Shown in pieces: positions 6,646 to 13,489 of a stretch of DNA of 17,241 bases. Position numbers and translations under genes: made by a program. The DNA is from an uncultured Actinomycetes bacterium (GTDB lineage Bacteria > Actinomycetota > Actinomycetes > Nanopelagicales > Nanopelagicaceae): positions 1-17,241 of the forward strand of contig CAJBLC010000026.1 of the NCBI GenBank assembly GCA_903953805.1, given 5' to 3'. Numbering within the stretch: position 1 is the first letter of the stretch; the number at the start of each line of letters is the position of its first letter. The notes below the pieces were generated by a model, which had not been told where the DNA came from, searched no databases, and worked only from the letters and a program-made list of their open reading frames with translations.

Positions 6646-7533
6646 TTACAAACCAGCGCGAACCTTCTTGATTGCACGTTTGCCCTTTGTAGACTTGCGA
6701 GTTGCCTTGCGAGCGCCCTTCGTAGCGGCGGCAGCCTTCTTCGCTGTTGTTGTCTTCTTCGCTGTCGTTGAATTCTTCTCAGAAGTAGCACCAATAGCTT
6801 CTTGGGGTCCAACAACCGTGGCAGGCGCTACCTTCTCGGTAGTCGGTACGAATCCTGAAGAAGTTGCCTCCTGGAAAGGTGTAGCAACTGCTGCTGAAGA
6901 TTCTGCGCTCTTCTTACTCTTTCTGCTTTTGGATATCGGTGTTGTGCTACCCGTTGCTGGACCGGAGCCCATCGCCGATGTATCGGCAGGTTGAGCTGAT
7001 GCAGCTTTCCTTGAGCCAGCACCCTTGCTCGCGACATAGTGATCAGCATTTACAGCGCCAGCAACTGCTCCAGATCCTGCACCGGTGAATGCAGCTTTCT
7101 TTGCAATCATCGAGCGACGGGTACGTGGAGTGGTTGAGCTCTTCTTCTTAGCGGCCATTCCTTTCTTAGCGCCAATGGCCTTCTTGGCCACGGATACTTT
7201 CTTGCCCGCGACACTCTTGGAACGTGCAGAACGAACGGTTGTCGCCTTCTTCGCAACAGCCGCTCTCTTCGCACTCACACTCTTGGCACGCGCAGAACGA
7301 ACTGTTGCCGCCTTCTTCGCTACACCAGCGCGCTTTACCGCAACCGATGCACTTCGGGCTGAATTGACTCGTGATTTCACATCTGCAGAAGAAGCCTTCG
7401 CAGAACTCTTCACAGGTGCTGCATGGGCAGAGCTGAGATCGAAGATTGCAGTCGGCAATGCGAGCGCTCCAATGAGGGTAGTGACAATGAGGCCGCGTCG
7501 AACGAGGGTGCGGTTATTTTTTTTCTGATTCAC
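6646..7533 (-). CDS. Exported Ala/Lys-rich histone-H1-like protein
   Basis: This 295-residue protein starts with a clear Sec-type signal peptide: basic MNQKKNNRTLVRR, a hydrophobic stretch from about 14 to 30, and a cleavage site after AHA at residue 38. The mature part is extremely basic and low in complexity. Two 22-residue repeats (67-88 and 89-110, sharing VAKKAxTVRSARxKSV) and a partial third are followed by KK-rich segments. A Ser/Thr/Ala linker spans about 150-250, and a C-terminal AKKTTTAKK/KKVRAG tail resembles bacterial H1-like DNA-binding proteins. The pairing of export signal and nucleic-acid-like binding tail is unusual. Binding to wall polymers, extracellular DNA or polyphosphate is possible, but no function is established. 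The GTG start follows AAAGGG by 7 nt. An A8 homopolymer at codons 4-6 could allow slippage. Confidence 0.82.
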   Translation of the reverse strand: MNQKKNNRTLVRRGLIVTTLIGALALPTAIFDLSSAHAAPVKSSAKASSADVKSRVNSARSASVAVKRAGVAKKAATVRSARAKSVSAKRAAVAKKATTVRSARSKSVAGKKVSVAKKAIGAKKGMAAKKKSSTTPRTRRSMIAKKAAFTGAGSGAVAGAVNADHYVASKGAGSRKAASAQPADTSAMGSGPATGSTTPISKSRKSKKSAESSAAVATPFQEATSSGFVPTTEKVAPATVVGPQEAIGATSEKNSTTAKKTTTAKKAAAATKGARKATRKSTKGKRAIKKVRAGL

Positions 7534-7688
7534 AGTAAGACCCTTTCTTAGTCATAACGGTGGGTCGGCGGTACGCCGAATGAGCCGATCTTGATGTAGG
7601 CAAGAAAAACGAGCGGGAAAAATTTGGGCTCATGGGTATAAAGCGCGCTTGTGGAAAGCCCGGCCCCTTATAACTAGACTCCTACCCC
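7534..7688. promoter_or_regulatory. Divergent intergenic region between the histone-like gene and wzm
   Basis: This 155-bp region separates two diverging genes. It holds the AAAGGG Shine-Dalgarno of the histone-like gene and a 15-nt inverted repeat, TCGGCG-GTA-CGCCGA, at 7565-7579 that would fall in its leader or operator. A 10-bp palindrome AAGCGCGCTT lies at 7641-7650. The wzm -10 candidates are TATAAC (7669-7674) and TAGACT (7675-7680). No gene is seen here. Confidence 0.5.
7669..7680 (+). promoter_or_regulatory. Putative leaderless -10 box for wzm
   Basis: TAGACT at 7675-7680 lies 8 nt before the ATG at 7689, and an overlapping TATAAC ends at 7674. The leader CCTACCCC has no Shine-Dalgarno, consistent with leaderless translation. 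Confidence 0.55.
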
Positions 7689-8600
7689 ATGAGCACAAAG
7701 GGATCGGCCGAGCGCATGCCAGCTCGCAAAAGCGCCCCCGCTCCGCTCATCCAAGTCTTCGAGCCACACAAGGCACAAACACCGCCACTGATTCCCTATT
7801 TCAAAGAGTTCTGGGAGCGTCGCGCCTTTGCACTCGAACTCGCTCGCTTCGCCGATAAGGCGGAATACCTCGAATCAAAACTTGGAAAGGCATGGTTAGT
7901 TCTCAACCCGCTCTTTCTCTCACTCGTCTATTTCTTACTCGTCACCGTTCTCCGTGGCGGAGCAAATAAGAACACCGGATTAAGCACACTCGCTCATATC
8001 TTGATCGGCATCTTTATGTTCTACTTTGCGCAGAACATCATTAGCGATGGCGCACAATCCATCACTGCTGGCGGCCGTTTGATTCTCAATCAAGCTTTCC
8101 CGCGAGCGCTACTTCCATTCTCATCATCGGTTCGCGCCTTCGGACAATTTTGGCCAACTATTCCTACCTACTTTGCGGTCGTCTTGATTGGAAAGATCTT
8201 CTATCCAAAGACCCATATTCCGCTCGCCGATTGGAACTACCTGTGGGCGCCGTTGATTATTGCTGCGCTCGCAGTAACAGCCTTCGGCCTCTCGCTCATC
8301 TTCGCAGTTATGAATGTCTACTTCCGCGATACCAGCAAGCTCCTCACTTACACCACTCGCATCTGGCTCTATGGCTCACCAGTTCTCTGGAAGCCAGAGA
8401 TGCTCCATGGCTGGCATCGAATCTTCATCTTTATCAACCCACTGGGACCAACACTTGCTGCGACCTACCATGTCTGGATTGATGGCGTGCGGCCATCAAA
8501 TGCGGAATTCGTTGGCATGGGTGTCTGGGTCATCCTTGCCATGGCGCTCGGAACATACTTCTTCACATCACGCGAGCGAGATTTTGCGGTGCGCATCTAA
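7689..8600 (+). CDS. wzm: Polysaccharide ABC exporter permease (Wzm/TagG type)
   Basis: This 303-residue ABC-2 family inner-membrane protein should move a lipid-linked polysaccharide or teichoic-acid-like polymer across the membrane together with Wzt. A cytoplasmic N-terminal tail of about 60 residues, longer than usual and Pro/Ala-rich at its start, precedes the family motif LGKAWLVLNPLF (65-76). About six membrane segments follow (near 68-88, 101-119, 150-172, 185-210, 218-235 and 272-292). Conserved YFRDTSKLL (211-219) and NPLGP (250-254) are present. The stop overlaps the wzt start as TAATG, so the two subunits are probably coupled. It is the first gene of the plus-strand polysaccharide locus. 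Confidence 0.9.
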   Translation: MSTKGSAERMPARKSAPAPLIQVFEPHKAQTPPLIPYFKEFWERRAFALELARFADKAEYLESKLGKAWLVLNPLFLSLVYFLLVTVLRGGANKNTGLSTLAHILIGIFMFYFAQNIISDGAQSITAGGRLILNQAFPRALLPFSSSVRAFGQFWPTIPTYFAVVLIGKIFYPKTHIPLADWNYLWAPLIIAALAVTAFGLSLIFAVMNVYFRDTSKLLTYTTRIWLYGSPVLWKPEMLHGWHRIFIFINPLGPTLAATYHVWIDGVRPSNAEFVGMGVWVILAMALGTYFFTSRERDFAVRI

Positions 8601-9484
8601 TGACCTCTACGCCAGAATCAATAAAGAGCGAAGTCATCCGCCTCGGTAAGAGCAAGCCATCAACGACAATGCTCGATGCCAAGGGATATAACGGAAATAT
8701 CCTTCTGCCAGATGATCTTGCGATTCGTATTGAAGACCTCTCTATTACCTACAAGATCAATGTTGATACGAAGAAAACTCTTAAGAATGCAGTGATGCGC
8801 GCTTCCAAGGGCGAGAAGGTTCGCATGCGCACCGTTGAAGCGGTTAAGCGAGTTTCACTTGATATTCCACACGGTTCAGTAGTGGGAATTGTCGGAGCAA
8901 ATGGTGCTGGAAAATCAACACTTATGCGCTCTATCGCTGGCATCATGCCTCCCACAACTGGTCGCATCATCGTTAATGGCAAGATCTCAACTTTGCTTGC
9001 ACTTGGCGTGGGCTTCAATCCCTCACTCTCGGGTCGCGACAACATCATCCTTGGTGGACTTGCTGCAGGACTTACCCGCGATGAGATCGAATCGAAGACT
9101 GATGAGATCGCAGCATTTGCTGATCTACCTGATGGCTTTATTGATATGCCAGTGCGCACATATTCATCAGGTATGTATGGTCGAGTCGCCTTTGCAGTAT
9201 CGGTGAGCATGACCCCAGATATCTTGCTCCTCGATGAAGCGCTCTCTGCTGGCGATGCCGCATTTAAAGAGAAGTCATTCCTTCGCATGCGCGAACTTGT
9301 TCAAGAGGCGCGCACCATTGTGATCGTCTCACACGCCCTCGCAACAATCAGCGATCTCTGCGATACCGCGATCTGGATGCACAAGGGCCAAATCCTTGCC
9401 CATGGTGAACCAGGAAAAATTGTTGAGGAGTACTTGAAGTTCCTTGAAGTCGGCACTCTTCCTTCCAATCTCGAAGATATGTAA
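8600..9484 (+). CDS. wzt: Polysaccharide ABC exporter ATPase (Wzt/TagH type)
   Basis: This 294-residue nucleotide-binding subunit pairs with the preceding permease. Walker A GANGAGKST is at 99-107, the ABC signature appears as YSSGM (188-192), Walker B ILLLDEAL is at 208-215, and the switch histidine is at 245 in IVSHAL. The segment FNPSLSGRDN and the atypical signature are normal for the Wzt/TagH subfamily. The protein stops soon after the ATPase domain and lacks the C-terminal carbohydrate-binding domain of Wzt proteins that recognise capped O-antigen. Polymer-end recognition is therefore not expected. About 40 residues precede the first ATPase strand. The next gene starts directly after the stop (TAAGTG). 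Confidence 0.92.
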   Translation: MTSTPESIKSEVIRLGKSKPSTTMLDAKGYNGNILLPDDLAIRIEDLSITYKINVDTKKTLKNAVMRASKGEKVRMRTVEAVKRVSLDIPHGSVVGIVGANGAGKSTLMRSIAGIMPPTTGRIIVNGKISTLLALGVGFNPSLSGRDNIILGGLAAGLTRDEIESKTDEIAAFADLPDGFIDMPVRTYSSGMYGRVAFAVSVSMTPDILLLDEALSAGDAAFKEKSFLRMRELVQEARTIVIVSHALATISDLCDTAIWMHKGQILAHGEPGKIVEEYLKFLEVGTLPSNLEDM

Positions 9485-10582
9485 GTGGCTGCGCCAGATA
9501 TCTCGATCATCTCATCGGGCGCCTCTCTCGCCGATGCTCGGTTACACCGCATCACCAATGCACTCATCCGCTCAGGTCTGAAAGTTGAAATTCTTGCTCC
9601 AGGCAATAGTGCGGATGCTCCTCGTGGTGCAACTATTCGAAACGTGAATCAAGGTAAGGGCTTTCAATGGCGCCTCCATCGCGCCTTCTATTCACCATGG
9701 ATGGCAAGCGGTCGCGTTATCTATTGCCTCGCACCTGAAGCTCAATTCACCAGTTGGGCGGCGAGCAAAGTTCGCGGACGTATCTACTGCGCTGATATCT
9801 ATGAAGATTATCTAACGCTCTTACGCGATCGCCGGTGGGCAAAGAAGTTCTTCGGGATCCCTGGGCTCTTTGGCTCACTCATTGCAAAGAGCGGGACTTT
9901 CTTCACCGCCCGAGCAGCGGTAACTACCGTTGCCGATGTACAAGTCCCGCCCTTTCAAGCAAAGAATCGGATTGTGCTGCGAAATCTTCCCGACGCAACT
10001 CACCTGACCCAAAGTGGATCGCTCTCAAAGACTCCTCGTGCTATTTATATTGGCGATGTTCGCGAATCCCGTGGCCTTCATGCGATGTTGCAATCAGCCG
10101 TGCTTGCACCAGAATGGCACTTCGATATCGTCGGTCCTATCTCTGATAACGATGCTGCCTGGATTCACCTCTGGTCTATCTCTAACGAAGATGCTGCTTC
10201 ACGTGTCACCTTCCACGGTCGACTCTCGCCCGAGAAATCCTGGCAACTTGTTGCAGGTGCTTGGGTAGGTCTCTCACTGCTTGAACCAACTCCGGCATTT
10301 ATCGCAGCGATTCCATCGAAGCTCTATGAATATATGTCCGTTGGTTTGGCAACTATCTCTACTCCCTTACCGCGCTGCGCAGAGTTGATCACGAACTCCG
10401 GTGCTGGCGAATTAGCCGATGGCCCCGATTCTGTCGCTCGCATTCTTAAGCAGTGGGCAGATCACCCGGCAGAGATAAAGGCGATTCGCAAGCGAGCTCT
10501 CGACTGGTCCAGTGAGAATCTCGATAGTGATGCAGAGTATGGCGCGATGGTCACTGCCATTCATTCTCTGATTCGTGCCTGA
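9485..10582 (+). CDS. GT4-like glycosyltransferase
   Basis: This 365-residue cytoplasmic enzyme probably adds a sugar to the polymer exported by Wzm/Wzt. The N-terminal Rossmann half starts with DISIISSGASLADARLHR, with an invariant-looking R for the acceptor side. The linker has VLRNLPD (164-170), and the C-terminal half has AIYIGDVRESRGL (186-198) and the donor-binding PSKLYEYMSVGLA (277-289), corresponding to the EX7E region with the first Glu in KLYE. The start is GTG immediately after the wzt TAA, implying coupled translation. The gene ends 37 bp before wbpD, which has its own -10 box. Sugar specificity cannot be read from sequence. Confidence 0.82.
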   Translation: MAAPDISIISSGASLADARLHRITNALIRSGLKVEILAPGNSADAPRGATIRNVNQGKGFQWRLHRAFYSPWMASGRVIYCLAPEAQFTSWAASKVRGRIYCADIYEDYLTLLRDRRWAKKFFGIPGLFGSLIAKSGTFFTARAAVTTVADVQVPPFQAKNRIVLRNLPDATHLTQSGSLSKTPRAIYIGDVRESRGLHAMLQSAVLAPEWHFDIVGPISDNDAAWIHLWSISNEDAASRVTFHGRLSPEKSWQLVAGAWVGLSLLEPTPAFIAAIPSKLYEYMSVGLATISTPLPRCAELITNSGAGELADGPDSVARILKQWADHPAEIKAIRKRALDWSSENLDSDAEYGAMVTAIHSLIRA

Positions 10583-10607
10583 GATCTCCCGTTACGCCGA
10601 CTGGGTC

Positions 10608-10619
10608 TAGACTGCTCAT
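10608..10619 (+). promoter_or_regulatory. Putative leaderless -10 box for wbpD
   Basis: TAGACT at 10608-10613 is followed by GCTCAT and the ATG at 10620. The 6-nt gap without a Shine-Dalgarno fits a transcript starting at the initiation codon. It would give the sugar-nucleotide genes a promoter separate from wzm-wzt. Confidence 0.55.
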
Positions 10620-11219
10620 ATGAGTTCTGCGCGTATCGTGGCATCGGCCGAGGTAGATCCCACTGCAACTATTGGTGATGGCTCTTCCATCTGGCACTTA
10701 GTTCAAATCCGAAATGAAGCGAAGATCGGTGAAAATTGCATCGTAGGTCGCGGTGCCTATATTGGAACCGGTGTTGAGATCGGCGATAACTGCAAGATCC
10801 AGAATTATGCGCTCGTCTATGAGCCAGCAAAACTTGGTAACGGTGTTTTCATTGGACCAGCTGCTGTCCTCACCAATGATCAATTTCCTCGAGCAGTAAA
10901 TCCCGATGGCAGCATCAAGAGCGCCTCAGATTGGGATGCCGTTGGCGTCACGATTGGCGATGGTGCATCAATTGGAGCCCGGGCGGTCTGTATTGCACCG
11001 GTCACGATTGGGGCCTGGGCGCTCGTCGCCGCCGGCGCGGTGGTCACGAAGGATGTTCCAGATTATGCACTTGTGGCGGGTGTCCCAGCGAAAAGAATCC
11101 GTTGGGTGGGTCGCGCAGGGGTACCTTTAGAGGCTATCGGCGATAATCAGTTCCGTTGCCCGGTAACGGGCCAGCTCTATCGTGAAACCTCGAGCGAACA
11201 GCTCGAACTTCAGGAGTAG
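10620..11219 (+). CDS. wbpD: UDP-2-acetamido-3-amino-glucuronate N-acetyltransferase (WbpD/WlbB family)
   Basis: This 199-residue trimeric left-handed beta-helix acetyltransferase should acetylate the 3-amino group from acetyl-CoA in the synthesis of UDP-2,3-diacetamido-2,3-dideoxyglucuronic acid. Hexapeptide repeats run from about residue 14 (ATIGDGSSIW, KIGENCIVG, EIGDNCKIQ) to about 160. They are broken by the family loop FPRAVNPDGSIKSASDWD. The active-site region contains NYALVYEP and TNDQFPRA. The final coil GAVVTKDVPDYALVAGVPAKRIRWVG is typical. A short tail with CPVTGQLYRE follows. It heads a four-gene set with wbpE, wbpB and wbpA, which supports the assignment. The stop is TAG. Confidence 0.9.
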   Translation: MSSARIVASAEVDPTATIGDGSSIWHLVQIRNEAKIGENCIVGRGAYIGTGVEIGDNCKIQNYALVYEPAKLGNGVFIGPAAVLTNDQFPRAVNPDGSIKSASDWDAVGVTIGDGASIGARAVCIAPVTIGAWALVAAGAVVTKDVPDYALVAGVPAKRIRWVGRAGVPLEAIGDNQFRCPVTGQLYRETSSEQLELQE

Positions 11220-11245
11220 TACTCCAGAAAAGGATCCACACACTC

Positions 11246-12382
11246 ATGGGTTTGTTTAAGAAGAGCGCATCATCGCAATCAAGCAGTGGCGGCATCACCA
11301 TGATCCCGGCGGCAAAGCCAATCATCGGCGATGAAGAGCGCGCTGCAGTCGATCGCGTCCTTCGCTCGGGCATGCTCGCACAAGGCCCTGAGGTAAAAGC
11401 TTTCGAAGAAGAGTTCTCACAGCACGTTGAGGGTCGTCACTGCGTTGCCGTGAATTCCGGAACATCAGCGCTCCACCTCGGATTTATTGCAGCGGGTATT
11501 AAGGCGGGCGATGAAGTCATCGTTCCATCATTCTCCTTTGCTGCAACAGCCAACTCAGTTGCGCTCGCTGGCGGAACTCCGGTCTTCGCTGATATCGATC
11601 CAAAGACATTCAACATGGATCCAGCCCACGTTGAATCGCTCATCACTCCGCGCACTAAGGCGATCATGCCGGTTCACCTATACGGACATATCGCCGCGAT
11701 GGATCAATTCGAGGCGATCTGCAAGAAGCACAATCTCATTTTGATCGAAGACTCTGCGCAGGCCCACCTGGCAACTCTCAATGGCCGACCAACTGGTGCC
11801 TGGGGCAGCGTCGCATCCTTTAGCTTCTACCCAACGAAGAATATGACCGCCGGCGAAGGCGGAATGGTGACTACCGATAGCGCCGATATTGCGCGCATGC
11901 TTCGACTACTTCGCAACCAAGGTCAAGAAGTTATCTACCAGAATGAAGTTGTCGGTTTCAATAACCGCATGACTGATATCCATGCAGCAATCGGCCGCGT
12001 GCAACTTCGCAAGCTTCCAGGTTGGACCGCTACTCGCCAGAATAATGCCGAATTCCTCTCTGCCAACCTGAAGAACGTTGTGACACCATTCGTAGCTCCA
12101 GGCACGACACATGCCTATCACCAGTACACAATCCGCATCGAAGGTGAAGATGCTGCCAAGCGCGATCGCTTCATGGCGCAGATCCGCGAACGTGGTGTTG
12201 GTTGCGGCGTCTACTATCCAACACCGATTCACCGCCTGCCATCCTTCAAACTTCAACTCGATCTCCCCGAGACCGAGAAGGTCATCAAAGAGTGCGTATC
12301 GCTGCCTGTTCACCCATCACTCTCCAAGGCTGATCTCGAGAAGATCGTGACCGTAGTTAATGATGTGGCGGCCAAGCTCTAA
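11246..12382 (+). CDS. wbpE: DegT/DnrJ/EryC1/StrS aminotransferase (WbpE type)
   Basis: This PLP-dependent sugar aminotransferase should transfer an amino group from glutamate to C3 of UDP-2-acetamido-3-keto-glucuronate made by WbpB. The 378 residues include SGTSALHL (71-78), the cofactor-contacting IEDSAQAH (167-174) and the Schiff-base lysine in SFYPTKN (Lys198). Further motifs are GEGGMVTT, GFNNRMTDIHAAIGRVQL and the C-terminal YYPTPIHRLP. Family members usually begin near MIPAAKPIIG, so the ATG at 11300 (residue 19) is an alternative start. The upstream ATG at 11246 has an AAAAGGA motif at a somewhat long distance. It lies 26 bp after wbpD. Confidence 0.92.
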   Translation: MGLFKKSASSQSSSGGITMIPAAKPIIGDEERAAVDRVLRSGMLAQGPEVKAFEEEFSQHVEGRHCVAVNSGTSALHLGFIAAGIKAGDEVIVPSFSFAATANSVALAGGTPVFADIDPKTFNMDPAHVESLITPRTKAIMPVHLYGHIAAMDQFEAICKKHNLILIEDSAQAHLATLNGRPTGAWGSVASFSFYPTKNMTAGEGGMVTTDSADIARMLRLLRNQGQEVIYQNEVVGFNNRMTDIHAAIGRVQLRKLPGWTATRQNNAEFLSANLKNVVTPFVAPGTTHAYHQYTIRIEGEDAAKRDRFMAQIRERGVGCGVYYPTPIHRLPSFKLQLDLPETEKVIKECVSLPVHPSLSKADLEKIVTVVNDVAAKL

Positions 12383-12394
12383 AGGGCTCTAAAG
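12376..12394. repeat. Short direct repeat across the wbpE stop
   Basis: GCTCTAAAG occurs at 12376-12384, containing the TAA stop of wbpE, and again at 12386-12394. The second copy with the following AGC can also form a small GCTC/GAGC hairpin. It is probably a slippage duplication. Confidence 0.7.
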
Positions 12395-12460
12395 AGCACA
12401 CGAGTAAGAGTGCTGCAGTCAAGAAGATAAATTCGCAGATTAAATAAACAAGGAGAAATA

Positions 12461-13489
12461 GTGACGCAGAAGCTTCGAGCAGGGTTGGTCGGTCTTGGCA
12501 TGATGGGCCGTCACCATGCACGCGTTCTCAGTTCGCTCGATGGTGTTGAACTCGTCGCAGTCTCCGATCCCATGGGAGATCCCCATAACGTCGCTGGTGG
12601 CCGCCCCGTTCTCTCTTCCGTTAAAGAATTAATTGCAGCAGGTATTGATTATGCGATGGTTGCAGCTCCAACAGCCTTCCATGAAGATCTCGCCCTTGAA
12701 TTAGCTGAAGCGGGAGTTCATGCACTGATTGAAAAGCCTCTTGCCGTTGATACACCTGCGGCGGAGCGCATTACCGCAGCATTTAAGGCGAAGAATCTCG
12801 TTGGAGCAGTTGGCCATATCGAGCGTTATAACCCCGCCCTTCAACAACTTCGCGCCCGCCTTGATGCTGGCGAACTCGGTAACGTCTATCAAATTGCAAC
12901 TCGTCGCCAAGGGCCATTCCCGGCTCGTATCGCAGATGTCGGTGTCATTAAAGATCTTGCAACGCACGATATCGATCTCACCGCATAGGTTGCTCGATCC
13001 GCCTTTAAATCAGTATCAGCACGTACTGCATTGAAATCTGGTCGTCCTCATGAGGATATGGTCGCTGCAGTTGGCGAACTTGAAAATGGAATCATCACCA
13101 ACCACCTCGTGAACTGGTTAACTCCATTTAAAGAGCGCCTCACAATCGTGACTGGTGAGCGTGGCACATTTGTCGCCGATACCCTCACCGCTGATCTCAC
13201 CTACTACGCCAATGCTTCGGTCAGCACTGAATGGGATTCAGTTGCTGCCTTCCGTGGCGTGAGTGAAGGTGATGTCATTCGTTATGCATTTGCCAAGCCA
13301 GAGCCACTCAAGACTGAGCATGAGGCCTTCCGCGATGCCGTCCTTGGAGTTCCAGGTGCAGCAGATCGTATTGTCACCATGGAGCAGGGCCTCGCCACCG
13401 TAGCAGTCGCCTCAGCGATGATCGATTCACATAATAAGAACGAAGTGATCACATTTAATCAGAATGGAAAGGCGAACTCCTCGCTATGA
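12461..13489 (+). pseudogene. wbpB: Gfo/Idh/MocA oxidoreductase (WbpB/WlbA type) interrupted by one in-frame TAG
   Basis: The family enzyme oxidises C3 of UDP-N-acetylglucosaminuronate with tightly bound NAD. The first part shows the Rossmann motif GLVGLGMMGRHHA (8-20), EKPLAVD (91-97), GHIERYNPA (118-126) and DVGVIKDLATHDID (159-172) with the likely catalytic region around His169/Asp170. The frame then meets TAG at 12986-12988, codon 176. It continues uninterrupted in the same frame to the TGA at 13489, with family-like sequence GRPHEDMVAAVGELENGIITNHLVNWLTPFKERL. Homologues commonly have Trp in the DLTAWV position, so a TGG to TAG change explains it. Start GTG follows AAGGAG by 5 nt. No good restart exists after the stop, so a truncated enzyme is expected unless there is readthrough or a base error. 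Confidence 0.88.

Noticed and set aside
7085..7528. Long plus-strand ORF opposite the histone-like gene
   Set aside because: It is a shadow caused by the repetitive Ala/Lys/Arg codons. The minus-strand frame has a signal peptide and Shine-Dalgarno.
8749..9288. Minus-strand ORF inside wzt
   Set aside because: It is entirely contained in a well-supported ABC ATPase gene and has no recognisable motif.
12986..12988. Genome-wide recoding of TAG as an amino acid
   Set aside because: TAG ends several genes in the window (hpf, the 4761-6116 glycosyltransferase, wbpD, the 48-codon gene), so general reassignment is unlikely.
12461..13489. Frameshift as the cause of the split wbpB
   Set aside because: The two parts are in the same frame (570 nt, i.e. 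190 codons, from the start to the downstream TTG at 13031), and only one stop codon lies between them.
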